A stretch of DNA of 64,000 nt from Calliphora vicina (GCF_958450345.1 NC_088783.1:98513302-98577301), one strand, 5' to 3'; positions 1 through 11,610 are shown, numbered from the stretch's first letter. The notes: a model not told the origin generated them from the sequence alone. A program made the numbers and translations.

Positions 1-324
1 GTCAAAGTTGCCTGTTGTTGTTTTTGCTGTTGGGCTTGTTGTATTTTTCGCCACAACAACCACAAGTGAATTGACAGTTCAGCTGAGTAGAACTCAGCTG
101 TTCTACTGAGTCTACTTTATTAATTTACTTTGGTCTTAATAGTCTTTTACATATACTGTTTGTCAAAATTTATAAAAATTTAAAGCTGTGACGTGAGCTG
201 TAACTTGAAAACAATTTTAGTACAAATGTAATCAGCTGTTTTCTTGAATGAAAAATTGAACACCAACTTGAATGAGAAATTGAATGTAAGTTCGTTTCAA
301 TTCTTAAAAGTGTGAGAGTATTAG

Positions 325-876
325 AGCCAGTTTTTGACTTCGTATTTAAATATGAATTATATTTAAGTTCTATTTAAATACGAAAATGAGTTTCTCAGTG
401 CTTTTTTAAATGATACTTAAATGGCCAACGTTGGCCATTTAAATTCTATTTAAGTTTCATAAACTACCATATGTTTTTGACAGCTGACTTTTGTTGTTTG
501 GTTTTTTTTCACTCTATTGTAGTAAAAAAAAAAACAAACAACAGCGTCTTGCTAAAAAAAGCGTCTTGCAAAAACTACAATTCCGATGCGGGGCAATTGG
601 AGCTTCTTTTGTGCATTTTCCTACCAATAATTTTATTGTTTAATAAACTTTTATTTCTTATTGGGCAAAATGTATCAATTTTTGTTTTGGTTGAACAGCT
701 GTTTTAAGCAAAACTATCGATAAATTATTGATATTTAGTAGTGCTACCATACTTTTATCTTATTTAGATAAGACAAATTATGTAGCACTGAAAAACTCAA
801 ACTGTATTTAAATACAACTTAATTTTAAGTTAAAATTAACTAAATACGTATTTAAATAACAAGTCAAAAACTGGGC
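325..876. mobile_element. Non-autonomous inverted-repeat element (MITE), copy 1
   Basis: The ends are inverted repeats: AGCCAGTTTTTGACTT on the left and the complement of GCCCAGTTTTTGACTT on the right. ATTAG stands on both outer sides (320-324 and 877-881), which I read as a target duplication. The interior has no credible gene; an open frame at 471-707 is low-complexity. It contains a perfect 26-bp palindrome centred on GGCCAACGTTGGCC (417-442) and many TATTTAAATA blocks. A second copy of the same family starts near 1505. Superfamily not assigned. Confidence 0.7.
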
Positions 877-893
877 ATTAGTAAAACAGTGTG

Positions 894-1022
894 ACCCCCA
901 TTTTCTCAATCTCTGGTTATTTTTTATCGTGACTATAAACTGACAGTTCTCATACAAAAAAAATGTTAATTTTAGGTTCATCGTTACGAAAAACGATAAC
1001 CAGATATTGAGAAAATGGGGGT
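894..1022. repeat. Short palindromic repeat
   Basis: ACCCCCATTTTCTCAAT at the left is mirrored by ATTGAGAAAATGGGGGT at the right, and the pairing continues inward through CTGGTTAT/ATAACCAG. The 129-bp unit could fold into a long hairpin and looks like a very small MITE. No target duplication was clear. Confidence 0.6.
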
Positions 1023-1540
1023 GAGTGTATTAAAACTTGAAAGGCAAAACTTGATCGTGTAACCCCCAAGCAGTGTAGCCAGATGTGGGGATTTGTCCCC
1101 AATTTGGGGATTTCAAGATTTTTTTGGGGACAGAATTTCGTGGGGAGGGATTTGGGGATTTTAACAAAATTTGGGGATTTACATCCATTTTTGGGGATTT
1201 TACATTTTTAGACATTAGCGGTATTCACAATGTAGAGTACTTGGCCTAGTAATAATGCAGAAGAGCTATTTATTGACAAACATTTCAATTTCTAATCTAT
1301 TTGGTTTTATATTTTGTTTAAATAATCATATTTTATTTTTTTCATTTGTTCAGAATTTGATGAAAAACACAAAAATTTTAGATTTTTCGATTCCAGGACA
1401 CTACTTCGATAATAAAAAACTTACAAAAGGATTTCATCAAAAGTTCACAGATATTAAATTGTTTTAAATTCTTGCTAAACACAGAAAGCTGAATCATTCT
1501 CTAGGAGCCAATTTTTGACTTCGTATTTAAATGTTAATTA

Positions 1541-2743
1541 CACTGTGCGAAAGTGAAAAAAATGTCAAAAAATTTCAGAAACATCCTCAAATTCAGAATT
1601 TATTCTAAAAAAAAAGTTTTCAATGATGTTCGTTAACTTATCGTCGAACTGTAACTTAAGCTGGCCACACACGGTTGATTTGTGATTATGATTTGTTCGT
1701 GTTCGACATCTTGTTACTTGTTAATGGGGATGTGCGCGATAAAAACTTTATATTTTTCAACGGGTTTGGAAAGAAAACTGATTACGTTTTAAAATACCGT
1801 GCATCTTTTGATACATTTGTAAGTTATAAGTATTGTTTTTGTTAAGAATATCTAAACAAAAAACAAAATTTGATTTTAATAGCATTTCAATACTTATTTT
1901 GATATGAAAGCTTATACCAATGCATTGATATACATTTTTATTGCAATGTATAAAGAAAATTTAGTTCTTAACATGTCTTCTGTATATGTATATGAAAACT
2001 ATTTGTGTTGAATTTTATTTGAGTTTGAAATATTTTTAAGAAATCTATACTCATTAAAATGATTTTCGGAAGTGGGTATTATATGGTAAATTTGGTGAGG
2101 CAGGTTCGGCATATATAAAACTTATTTTTGCTGAATTGGTTTTTTATATCTATATAACTAAGATATTTATGACAGCTTAACTATTTTCAGATAGGGCAAT
2201 CGTATGGGGGCTATGAGAAATGATGTACCCATTCTAATCAAATTCAATAGGCTTCGTCCTTGGGGCAATACAATTATCTTTGAAATTGCGACCTGTAGTT
2301 TGATTACAAGGTTTACATGGACGGACGAACATCGCAAAATCGACTCAGAAAGTGGTCCAGAACATATTGGTATACTTTAAGGTGGGTATTGGGACAATAT
2401 TTTTGCACTTGCAAATATCAGCTCTAACTCAATATACTCTTCTTTGGAACTTTTTTCGAAAAAATTTAATAACTTTTGCAAATATAAACCGATTTCGACA
2501 AGTAATGTTTATTTCTATATATTCTATTGTCTTTAAAACAGGTTTTCATAGAAAAAAATTAAAATAACTTTGTTGAATTTGAAAAAAATATGCAAAATGT
2601 GTGAGTTAGAGGTACTAAAGTACTACTTAAAACAGTTGTTTCAAAATAACTCAAAATTTTGAGGAAGTTTCAAAATCTTTGAAAACGGTTTTAGTATTCC
2701 CTCACCTAAGTTCTGACAAAAAGTTTTATTTTGTAGCAGAGTG
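1541..2743. mobile_element. CACTG-ended DNA element inside the MITE copy
   Basis: Begins CACTGTGCGAAAGTG and ends with the complement of CACTCTGCTACAAAA, flanked on both sides by TTA. Comparison with the uninterrupted family copy at 325-876 gives an independent empty-site control: removing 1541-2743 plus one TTA restores the alignment. CACTG-type ends with a 3-bp duplication recall the CMC (CACTA/Chapaev-like) group, but no transposase is visible so the superfamily is tentative. It carries an incomplete CTGGCCACACACGG repeat end (about 1661-1690) and the dispersed module at about 2040-2345. Confidence 0.65.
2040..2345 (+). repeat. Dispersed intergenic repeat module
   Basis: Phrases such as GATTTTCGGAAGTGGG, GATAGGGCAATCGTATGGGG and AGGCTTCGTCCTTGGGGCA recur at about 23445-23705 and partly at 51950-52170 and 52310-52500. 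This is one module of a dispersed repeat carried inside several otherwise different elements of this window. No coding function. Confidence 0.6.
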
Positions 2744-3255
2744 TTATCTTTAAGTTCTATTATAATACGACTATGAGTTTTTCAGTGCTTTTTTTAAATT
2801 ATACTTAAATGGATTCTACTTCCGATGCGGTGAAATAATGGCTTATTTTGTCCATTTTTTACAAAATATACTTTCTTTTTCTGGAATAAAAAATCGAATA
2901 TTATAAAGCTCTTGATTTCTCAAGGAGTTAAAAAAACTAATTCATACAAAAATCGGATAAACATTAAGAATTCATTGGCAGGTTTCAAAGTAAAATGACA
3001 TATTCCAAACAACTTGTTCCAAAATCGATGAATCAACATTTTGAAAACTGACAATAAGGTAAATATATGTAAAAATGCTTGTCGTATGTTATTATGCCAG
3101 ATTGCAACTTTAGTTTGTTAAACTCAACAAGTAAAATTTAGTATTAACAATATAATTTAATTTTTTTTATGGTGACAAAATTGGGGATTTCAATTTTGAA
3201 ATGGGGATTTTTTGGGGACATCGACTTTCAGATTGGGGACATAAGGTAATGCATG

Positions 3256-3779
3256 GAACACATTGAAGACAGCAGGCTACCAACTACAATCTGTCAAAAT
3301 TAGAATACACACGTTTATATGAAGACGATTCTTTTGACGACAGCACAGCTACACGACCACACGATTGCTTTTGCCGCTGTAGCCGAATTAAACTAATTTC
3401 TATTTCTGTCAACTACAAAGCAGAAATAGTGTTGCTAATATAATAAAAAATGTAAATCAAATGAGTGCTTAAAAAAAATATATTTTTTTTGCTTAATTAA
3501 GAGAAGTTTTTGATAACCATATTGATGTAAATTATTAACAGGTACATAATTAATTATAACCATATATATATGTTTACTTAAAATAATTGTTTAAATCTTA
3601 ATTACTTTGGAATTTTATACGGTTATTTTTTATTAAAGTGGCACCACTGAATTATAAATCAGCTGTTTACATTGTAGCTGTCGTCTTTAAAATAATTCAG
3701 TAGCTGCCACACGACTACAACTCCAGCCAGCAGAATATGTGTTCGTGTAGTCGTGTAGCCTGCTGTCTTCAATGTGTTC
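3256..3779. mobile_element. hAT-like MITE nested in the 1071-3807 element
   Basis: The left end GAACACATTGAAGACAGC is matched in reverse complement at the right end, with about 25 bp in common. Flanks read AATGCATG (3248-3255) and AATGCATA (3780-3787), an 8-bp duplication with one mismatch. Internal subterminal blocks containing ACACGAC/GTCGTGT are repeated near both ends. No open reading frame of note. Confidence 0.75.
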
Positions 3780-4050
3780 AATGCATAAACTTTGTCTGGC
3801 AACACTGCCCCCAAGTAACTATTGGACATCCAATGTATTGATTACAAAAATATTTAATTTCTATGTAGTATGTATATTATATGTAAATACATACATTTAT
3901 GTATAAAATGTTATAATAATGACCTAAAAACAAATATATTACAAAAAATATAGATTATTAAATGAAAAGACCCTTGTCATAAGAAAATTATATCTCAACC
4001 GACACAATTTTTTTTTGGCAGTTCATAAGAATGACAGCACTATGCTGATA

Positions 4051-4266
4051 TGAGTGAATTCGTGTACATTATAAAGTGTGCCTGAATTTCTGCGAATTTA
4101 TAAACGTGTATAAAAAACATTGAGTGACTATATAATTCTGTGGTTGTTGTACATTTTAAATAAATAAAGAGTTGTTACAAATTTTAAACTACTAAACGGC
4201 TTTTATTTGCAATCAAAAGTATTTAAAGGAAATAAACAAACGTTTTGAAAAGGTTAAAACGTAACA
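4051..4266 (+). repeat. Truncated 5' LTR of a gypsy-like retrotransposon
   Basis: This stretch is nearly identical to the 3' half of the LTR at 7678-8148: it shares GTGAATTCGTGTACATTATA, the AAATAAATAAAGAG polyadenylation-like signal and the terminal AAAACGTAACA. The first half of the LTR is missing, so the element is truncated at its left side. Confidence 0.8.
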
Positions 4267-4268
4267 AT

Positions 4269-4285
4269 TGGTGTCAGAAGTGGGA
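4269..4285 (+). other. Primer-binding site of the LTR element
   Basis: TGGTGTCAGAAGTGGGA begins two bases after the LTR end. It starts with TGG, complementary to the CCA end of a tRNA. The rest would pair with a 3' tRNA end of the TTCTGACA type, as in leucine tRNAs. The tRNA identity is an inference from memory of dipteran tRNAs. Confidence 0.6.
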
Positions 4286-4301
4286 TTGCAAATTAATAAG
4301 C

Positions 4302-5371
4302 ATGAAGTTTGAAGAACTAAAAGTTGAACAACTCAAGAATGAACTGAGTAAGTTGGAGTTACCAACGGCAGGTAATAAGGCGGAATTGCAGAAGAGGCTC
4401 ATAGATGAATTTAAGCGCCGTGATATTGACATCGGTGCTTACGAATTCGAGTATAAGGAAGAAATGGAAGTTTCTACACGTTCAACAACAAGCAGCTTGG
4501 ATTTAAGCACAATGTTCGCGGCTATGATGGAAAAAATGGAAACAGCCAACGAGAAACTTCTGTCTGAAGTTAAAGAAGTTCAAGAAACTTCTGAAATAAA
4601 CAACTTCTTGCTGAAGTTAAAGAAGAAAATAAAATAATGGAAATGAAATTTGAAGAAACTTCTAGAGCGACAGACGAGAAGCTTCAGCAAATATCGGAAG
4701 TTATAAACAGCGGAGTGGATGGCATTGAGAAAAATGTGTCCGACTTAGAAAGCTGTTTAGAAATACAAGCCATAGACGTCAATAAAAAACTCTCCGACTT
4801 AGAGATTGGTGTCGACAATAAACTGCACGATCTGCAAATAAAAGTTAATAATCTTCAATGCCAAGATGGACCGGTTCGAGTTATTTCAGAAGCATCTAGC
4901 AGAATAAAGGCCCCTAGTTTTGATGGCAGCACATCATTTAATGTTTTCAAGTTCCAGTTTGATACAGTTGCCATTAGAAACATGTGGAACAATGAAGAAA
5001 AAGCTATAGAATTGATATTGGCCTTAAAAGGAAATGCAGCAGTAGTTCTTGAAAGCGTGCCAGCGAGCAACAGAAATTGTTATGATGACATAATGGAGGC
5101 GCTACAACGTAAGTACGGCGGCGAACATAAAAAAGAATTATACCGAATGGAATTGCGTGGTAGAGTGCAGAATGCCAATGAGACGCTACAAGATTTTGCG
5201 ATGGAAATCGAGCGTTTGCTACAGCTTATTTATCCAGGGGAGAACCATCCGATTTTGGAGCATTTGAAGATAGAGGCAATTGTGAATGGTATTCGCGATC
5301 CAGAGATAAAATATGCGGTATGTGCCACACCAAAGTCTCATTCGCGCTGGTACAAGAAACAGCAAAGATAA
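4302..5371 (+). pseudogene. Gag-like gene of gypsy-like element, SAP-like domain, frameshifted
   Basis: The first part (from the ATG at 4302) begins MKFEELKVEQLKNEL and continues with KAELQKRLIDEF, which matches the helix-extension-helix pattern of SAP domains. A frameshift near 4600 moves the frame to the one open at 4637. The rest has coiled-coil-like heptads (KKLSDLEIGVDNKLHDLQIK) and then a capsid-like region with APSFDGSTSFNVFKFQF and a long helical part to RDPEIKY, as in Ty3/gypsy gag proteins. The nucleocapsid part is mostly lost: the frame breaks after about 5330 and no CCHC knuckle is visible. A SAP-like motif at the gag N-terminus is unusual and is the main point of interest. The element is dead. 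Confidence 0.75.
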
Positions 5372-7380
5372 TTTCAAAGCCCCAGGTGTGTAATGTGCGG
5401 AAGATCGAGGTTGTCGCTGAAGATGATAGAAGTATGGTCAACGAATTAAAGGACATCAACGGTCGAAAGCACATCCTTACTATGGACACGGGAGCGTCGC
5501 AGTCTATCATCAGAACAGATTTAGTAAAGAAATCGATGGAACCAATTTGCAATGTAAGTATACGCACCGCTACTGGAGAGCCTGCCGCTCTCCATGGTAA
5601 AGTTAATGTGAAACTAACTATTGCACTGTGGGAGAAATCCACAATTTAGTGGCGTAAAATAAAAAAAAAAAAATGTTTGGCATATTTGATTTATTGTTAT
5701 GTAGTTTCAATCTATAGTTGTTGCTGTACTTAAAAATATTTAATATTTATTAATAACTTCAGTGGTTTGGTATTGGCAACTATTTAAATGTAAAACATTT
5801 TTCAGAAATATTTTTTATGAAGAATTGTTATCAAAGTTGTTATTAAGCAGGATAGTACAAGGTTTTCTTAAAGTTGTATTTTTACTTTTTTTATGTAGAT
5901 GGAATATGAGGCTTGGTAAATCAGAAAAATAAAAATATATTTTCCGCTGTTTGTGATAACCAATAGCCATATTCTACTAGAATTTTTTTTTTACTTTTTG
6001 AATTTTCGGAAGGTTGCCAGTTACTAATGCTGTGAGATGCAGTCCTATTTTTTTTACCAATATCAAGGCTATATTATAGACTACATATGGTGAAAAATTT
6101 AGCTGCGAAAAAGTGCGAGGTGAATTTATATATTTTTTTTAAGAAATTATTATCGTTGGGACGATGTAAAATCTCGTACTAAATTTGTTCCTTATTTTTT
6201 AAGATTGTATATAAGAAGTGCTATTGGTAATTACATTATATAAAAATGAAATTTATGTAATTCTAACTACTTACAAGTTGCTAAAAACAAATGCCCATAT
6301 ACCAAATTTGACATAAAATTATGAGTCCTTTTAAATATGGTAGTGCTTTATTTAGATTAAAAATATAACATTTGCAAAGCGTTTTATGTCAATATTAATA
6401 TATTTGTTTTAACGCTGTGTTATATCGACATTGTCCAGAACTTAATCTACAAGCTATAAAAAAGTGGAACCGTTATCGAAAATGTTATGCAACTTCTGTT
6501 GGATCCATTACTTCCTAGTGATTCATCAGACTCCAGTTTTTTGACGACAGCGGTTCCAAATATTTCCCGATTTTATCCATTCCGATTTTGGTTGTTGCAT
6601 TTGTTTTTGTAATTGTTATTCGTTTTTAAAAATAAACTTATTAATAAAACTAAAAAAAGTTTAATTGAATATGAATATTTCGACCTATGCCGGCAATAGG
6701 GTAAATGTCCAAAATCTATAGATTTAAATCGTTACTTGCTATAAATAAAATTACTTATAAAATTTAAATTTTTTGAAAAATATATTAGAATTAAAAATAG
6801 TATAGAATTTCTTCCGAGGTAGTGTAGTTTAGCAGCCTCTCCCGCTCATTCTACTGAAGTAGCAGTACCCATTTTGCATTACTTTATTAGCTTACCCCCT
6901 TGCCTGCAATATTTCCATATAAATGAAATTAAATTGGCCAAGCGTTTAGAAGATACGAATTTAATTCCACTAAATTAGGGGTTTCTCCCACTGTGTATTG
7001 GTGGTATTAGCGAAAATCATGTCTTTGTTGTTGCCGATATTGTGGACGAAGTAATCATTGGTGCAGACTTCATGATTAATCACAGCATTACTTTGGATAT
7101 GGGACAAAAAGTCATGAATTGGCGAAATGTTAAAATACCCCTTGACGCCGGATATGAGAGCAAGTCTCAAGTAAAAAAGTTAGTTTTTGTTGAGCACAAA
7201 ATGTTGCCACCGCAGTCAGAGGATTTGTTATGGGCCCGTGAGGAAGTGGAGGATTGTATAGACAATGGTTTATTGGTGTTGGAACCAGCGGATGTGAGAA
7301 GTGGCCATGTAACAATGGAGGCCCTCGTTGAACAGTTCAACGACAGAAAAGATCATCAGACCGGGTTCCAAGATGGGTGA
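5372..7380 (+). pseudogene. Aspartic protease of gypsy-like element, split by an insertion
   Basis: The protease active-site motif is present as LTMDTGASQSIIR (around 5480-5520); TGAS matches the D-T/S-G signature of retropepsins. The frame is interrupted at 5623 by the 1372-bp element 5624-6995 and continues after the duplicated TATTG, where DEVIIGADFM supplies the usual second protease landmark (ILGxDF-like). Insert plus duplication is 1377 bp, divisible by three, so the reading frame is the same on both sides. After about 7300 the sequence jumps to the integrase end: reverse transcriptase, RNase H and most of integrase are deleted. Confidence 0.75.
5624..6995. mobile_element. DNA element with RSS-like ends and 5-bp target duplication
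   Basis: The left end is CACTGTGGGAGAAATCC and the right end is the complement of CACAGTGGGAGAAACCC; about 25 of the first 29 bp agree, up to AATTTAGTGG. TATTG flanks both sides (5619-5623 and 6996-7000). The retrotransposon protease frame gives an empty-site control. Ends of the CACAGTG kind plus a 5-bp duplication are the pattern of Transib transposons, but Transib duplications are normally GC-rich, so this is a suggestion. No transposase is visible in the 1372 bp. Confidence 0.75.
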
Positions 7381-7666
7381 AGGTGCTTCAGCAGAAAAAG
7401 AAATGCATGAACTCGTTCGGAGACGAATTAAAATAACAAATGACCAAATGAAAACCACATATAGCTCACAACGTAATAAGGGTTTGTCATCCAAATTAAC
7501 GAATCACTGCAAAGGACCACATAGGGTAGTTAAGAAATTGGACGACATGGTTTATAGAATACGGAAATGTGGAAGACCGTTATCGGGAATTAAAGTTGAA
7601 CATCTGAAACGACTAGCTGCCTATGGGAGAAGTGAATCTATGCCTATTCGGGACGAACAGGCTTAA
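7301..7666 (+). pseudogene. C-terminal end of gypsy-like integrase
   Basis: The open frame contains KEMHELVRRRIKITNDQMK followed by HCKGPHRVVKKLDDMVYRI and ends IKVEHLKRL. This is the usual C-terminal tail of Ty3/gypsy integrases (GPF/YxVxxxxxxxxYxI, then VHxxRLK). It stops just upstream of a purine-rich GCGGGGGGCAG tract next to the 3' LTR, which fits a polypurine tract. The upstream polymerase domains are deleted. Confidence 0.75.
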
Positions 7667-7677
7667 GCGGGGGGCAG

Positions 7678-8148
7678 TGTTACGAAATTGTACTTGAATT
7701 CAAATATAACGATTTTAACGACCGTATATGCGAATTCGAATATTCAGTTAAAGGACATTGTAGAAAGTACACCACAGATGGCGTATGTATTAGAAACCTC
7801 TAGACAGTTAAAGAGAAATCTAGAGTGCAGATGGCAGTGTTAAATAGTGGCAGAGGTTGCAGTCGTTAGTGAGTTTATCAGAGACGCTTTTCGAACAAAC
7901 ATCAACTGAGTGCTGTGTTTTTTCAAGTGAATTCGTGTACATTATAAACTGTGCCTGTATTTCTGCGAATTTATAAACGTGTATAAAAAACATTGAGTGA
8001 CTATTTAATTCTGTGGTTGTTGTACATTTTAAATAAATAAAGAGTTGTTACAATTTTTAAACTACTAAACGGCTTTTATTTGCAATCAAAAGTATCCGGT
8101 TTATTTAAAGGAAATAAACAAACGTTTTGAAAAGGTTAAAACGTAACA
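7678..8148 (+). repeat. 3' LTR of gypsy-like retrotransposon
   Basis: Starts TGTTACGAAATTG and ends AAAACGTAACA, so it has the inverted TGTTAC/GTAACA termini. It is 471 bp and preceded by the polypurine-like tract. The 3' half repeats at 4051-4266, and an inverted relative stands alone at 47328-47921. AATAAATAAA near 8030 is a plausible polyadenylation signal. Confidence 0.9.
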
Positions 8149-9340
8149 ATATTTTTGCTGCATGTAACATACATATATGGCAATTCGTATTAACATATCA
8201 AGCCCTTAGCGCCAAATTATCGTAAGCGACATTTTCAAAGTTTTGTTTTATTGCAAAAATTAAAATTTTATGGACCGACTGATGTTTTAGCTTTCTCAGA
8301 ATATCAAAATTGTTAATAACTTCAAAATTATAGGGGTAATCGTAAGTCAATGTTTACATTTTACAGTAAACGAATTTTATCGTAAGCGACACATAGTGGT
8401 ATAGAAAAAACAGGGAAATAAATCTGTAACTTCTAAATGGTTAGATTGGTTTGAATGAAATTTCACATGCGCAAAGAAGAAGTGTTCTCGAGTTTAAGTT
8501 CTGAACGTGGATCTCATTTACCCACCAGGGCCGCCACCAAGGGTCCTCAAAGTAGGACACCTCAGGTATATTACATTTTTAAAATGATCCTATTTCTTCG
8601 TTTGTGATCCGATTTCAAAACAATTACACACATAAAATCTTTTCATCGAGTGCTACAAAAGACCTAGTCGTAGGTCAATTGTCTCTTATAGCTTAGGAGA
8701 TATTCGCATTTGAAAATTAAATTTTCAACATTTTTATCCAACCTACTCCAGTTTTTTGATAACAGCGTATCCACATATTTTCTGATTTTCTCCAGTTTTC
8801 CTTCATTGGACTAACAACATACGTATGTGTCAAATAAGAAAAGAACTGTTTACAAATAATGACTAAGTCCAAAGCTATATGCATTTGAATTTAAACATTT
8901 TTGAAAAGCCGATTTTTCGCTAATTTTTTGGGAAAAAATTACTTTTTTTCTTTTTAAGTTATCGCAAAAAAATTTCTAAGAGGATGTATAAGGAATTTAT
9001 ACTTTCTGAAAGCTAAGTTTTCATAAAATATTTTGAATGAAAAAAAAAAAAAAATTTTGTTACCAAGGGACCAGGTCCATTCAAAAAACACCTATTTTTT
9101 ATGTAAAATTAAACTTTAGGCCTAAAATTCTCAAATCGCATATTCGATATTAAAATATAATAACCGATTTTAGATGGCCCAATATGCTTTTAATTAAAGG
9201 ATTCCGATAACTTCGACCCTGGTATGGATATTATAGCCAAAAAACTACAAATTTCCATTTTTGGGATTTTTCAACACTTTTTTGGGAATTGCGGGATTGC
9301 TGATAATAAATTTCAAAATTCGTTTTTATTTTTTCATTTT
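8149..9340. other. No gene seen; old repeat-like sequence
   Basis: AT-rich sequence without coding potential. The phrase TCGTAAGCGACA occurs twice (about 8219 and 8380) with a third weaker copy near 8338, suggesting a decayed inserted repeat, but I could not find element ends. Confidence 0.4.
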
Positions 9341-9812
9341 GGTATAAATCAAGATCAGCGAAACAGCTTGCATTTTTATAATTTCTTTGGTGTTGATAGC
9401 TTTCATAATTAGAAGCACTAAAACGTTAATATTTTTCCCTGCTCTCTCTTAGTTTAAGAGTTATATGAATTTAAAGTCAATACATATAATAGTACATTTC
9501 TCATATGTTTGGAAAACAAACTGATCGTTATGGGTATCATTGAATAGTGCTTCACAATACCTTTAATATGATATATAATATGGTACAGTTTATTAATATT
9601 GTGAACCAAAAATTCCTTTTTGATTTTATATGACAGTACTTCAGAAAATTTTGATATACAGAAAAAGTGATTTTAGCGAAGCCGGTGTTCGATACACCCC
9701 AGAGTTAAAAGTCCCTTCACCCGGCCAAAGGCCGGCAATACAGAAAATGTGAATATTAACAGAAAAAAAATTATGAAAATACAAACTGTTACGCGGATCT
9801 TGATTTGTTCCC
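9341..9812 (+). mobile_element. Inverted-repeat element, copy 1 (pairs with 41547-42017)
   Basis: The left end GGTATAAATCAAGATCAGCG and right end (complement of GGGAACAAATCAAGATCC) are inverted repeats. The interior holds a GC-rich block, CCCGGCCAAAGGCCGGC, and a tRNA B-box-like stretch GTGTTCGATACACC. Almost the same sequence lies in reverse orientation at 41547-42017. It ends about 450 bp upstream of the Rbf start codon and so may sit in its promoter region. No target duplication was clear. Confidence 0.7.
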
Positions 9813-10265
9813 TTTTTTTTATTTTATCAAGTCTGCAAAATAAAAATCGTTCCGCTCTTATTGTGTTTATGCTTTTGCGAACATGAAATAAATTAATGTA
9901 CAAATTATTCGAGTCACCCTGTTTATATTCTTCCCATTCGATATCAGTTGCACAACCATGTATTATTATTATTATTGTATTCGCGCCTTTTTCTTTGTGA
10001 CATTTGTTTTTCTTTAAGGGAGGCGAAATAAAAAAAAAAATTTTGTGTGTTATTCCAAAGAATCGTCTTATTTTTAGGCCAATTTTGGTCGTGTAAATGG
10101 TGAAATAATTAAAAACAAAAAAATAAATATTTAAGATATAGACGACAAAAAAACTGGCAAACAATTGCATCTTCAATGTATTAATCCAAGTTAAAATTGA
10201 CCGAAACCCAAAAAAGTGTTAATTTTCTAACCAGATATAATATCGAAAGAGACCAACTTATAACT

Positions 10266-11610
10266 ATGACCCAATCTCGTGAAGATGGCATTGAACCAAT
10301 ACGTTCAAAGTATGAAGATTTGTGTCGTGAGCTTAATATGGACAGGGAGACAGAGGAATTGTCATGGAAAAAATTTATTGAAATTTCTCAAAAATATTCT
10401 CTAGAGGTAAGTGCAGCTGGGAGTTATGTATGTACATACATATATAAATGTAAATATATATGTGTTCCTTTATTGGAAGCCATAGATTAACAATATTTTT
10501 TCACATTTCTTGAGTATTGTGTTGTAATTGTTGTTAAATTTTTCATGGACATACAAAGGGAGATAATTTACATTGGTTTTGTTGTGCATTGTATGCGGCA
10601 TGTAGAGGATCTTATACGCCCACTGTAGGAGGTGGTTCCAATGACGTGGTGCTGGGCAACTGTATATCAGTTATTAAACTTTTGCGTAGTTGTAGTATGA
10701 GGTATGTAGTACAAAGAACTTTCCGAACTGAATTGCTGTGAATAAGTATCTCGGGCTAATTACGATTTTAGTATACTTGAGTTTACATCGAAGATGAGAA
10801 AGTGGCATGACATGGCGAAACTGCCGGAATCATTCCTAAACCAAATCAATAAAATGGAACGCAGCTATAGCATCACCTCAAACGTCTTCATGCGTTACAG
10901 CGACATATTCGAGCAGCTTTTTATGCCACCCCCAAATGAGAAGAAAAATTGCAAATTCAGGTACATTGCAATTTGTCATGATAATAATTTAAAGTGCATA
11001 TTTATTTACGTTAAAATCTTATACCCATCTGTAGATCAGCCAAGTGTCCATATGGAAAGCTATTCGAAATATGCTGGTGTTTATATCTTTGTGCTAAAAA
11101 TGAAAATCCCGTTAGCCAAGTTACCGATATAGTAATGTCGTTTCATCTTCTTATCTGTTGCATTGATTTGATTTACAAAAATGTCTTGGCTGAAAATCCA
11201 GATCTCATTAACACCAAATTTGTGGGCACTCCCTCCAAATGGGGCAAGCCAGACTTTGATGGCAGGGTACTAAAGGATTATTGTATTATAGAACCTTTAT
11301 GCAATATGTCAAATGCATCGCCACATGACGCTAAAAATATGAAGGACACTTTTAAGCGTATTATTAAAAAGTTTTTAGAGACTAATGTAAGTTTTGCGTT
11401 TTATTTCTTAGAATTTCTTTTTACATACAATCAACATATTTTTTTTCATCTAGACTTTGTATGGCAGTGAGGAAACACTAGTGTCAAACAAAAATTTCGA
11501 ACGAAATTTAAGATCTCTTAAGGGAGCCTATGAACAGTACGTATTAAATATGGCCGAATTGGATGAGAGAATTCTATTAGACTATCGTAAGATTAGCAAC
11601 AACAGTTCAC
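10266..11610 (+). CDS. Rbf: Rbf exons 1-5: N-terminal cyclin-like region
   Basis: Residues about 1-327. The segment starting YEDLCRELNMD and the block LEGDNLHWFCCALYAACRG (residues about 47-65) are hallmarks of the RB N-terminal domain. They are followed by KMRKWHDMAKLP (near residue 100) and by FEICWCLYLCAKN, all matching conserved positions of vertebrate RB1/RBL proteins. Exon 5 carries LYGSEETLVSNKNFERNLR, the conserved linker before pocket A. The exon 5 donor (CAC followed by GTAAGT at 11611) opens the long transposon-filled intron. Confidence 0.85.

Larger units (their letters stand above)
1505..2900. mobile_element. Second copy of the 325-876 MITE family, split by an insertion
   Basis: The left end (AGCCAATTTTTGACTTCG and following TATTTAAAT) matches the element at 325. 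Homology resumes at 2744 (TTTAAGTTCTAT, then TTTTTCAGTGCTTTTTTAAA and CTTCCGATGCGG). The two halves join exactly when 1541-2743 is removed. The right end has decayed and its position is approximate. Confidence 0.65.
1071..3807. mobile_element. hAT-like DNA transposon (non-autonomous), host of nested insertions
   Basis: The left end reads CAGTGTAGCCAGA and the right end is the complement of CAGTGTTGCCAGA. The 8 bases CCCCCAAG occur exactly on both sides (1063-1070 and 3808-3815). An 8-bp target duplication with CAGTG-type ends is characteristic of the hAT superfamily. Subterminal regions on both sides are studded with GGGGATTT blocks (about 1086-1205 and 3180-3245), as expected for transposase-binding repeats. 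No transposase is recognisable. The interior is occupied by later insertions at 1541-2743 and 3256-3779. Confidence 0.85.

Noticed and set aside
5226..5642. 138-codon open frame on the - strand
   Set aside because: Antisense shadow of the gag/protease region of the gypsy-like element.
9690..9735. tRNA-like B-box and GC-rich hairpin
   Set aside because: GTGTTCGATACACC fits a B-box only partly, and no cloverleaf with acceptor stem and anticodon arm can be drawn.
9673..10176. 167-codon open frame on the - strand before Rbf
   Set aside because: It spans the end of an inverted-repeat element and AT-rich sequence, is of low complexity and has no recognisable domain.
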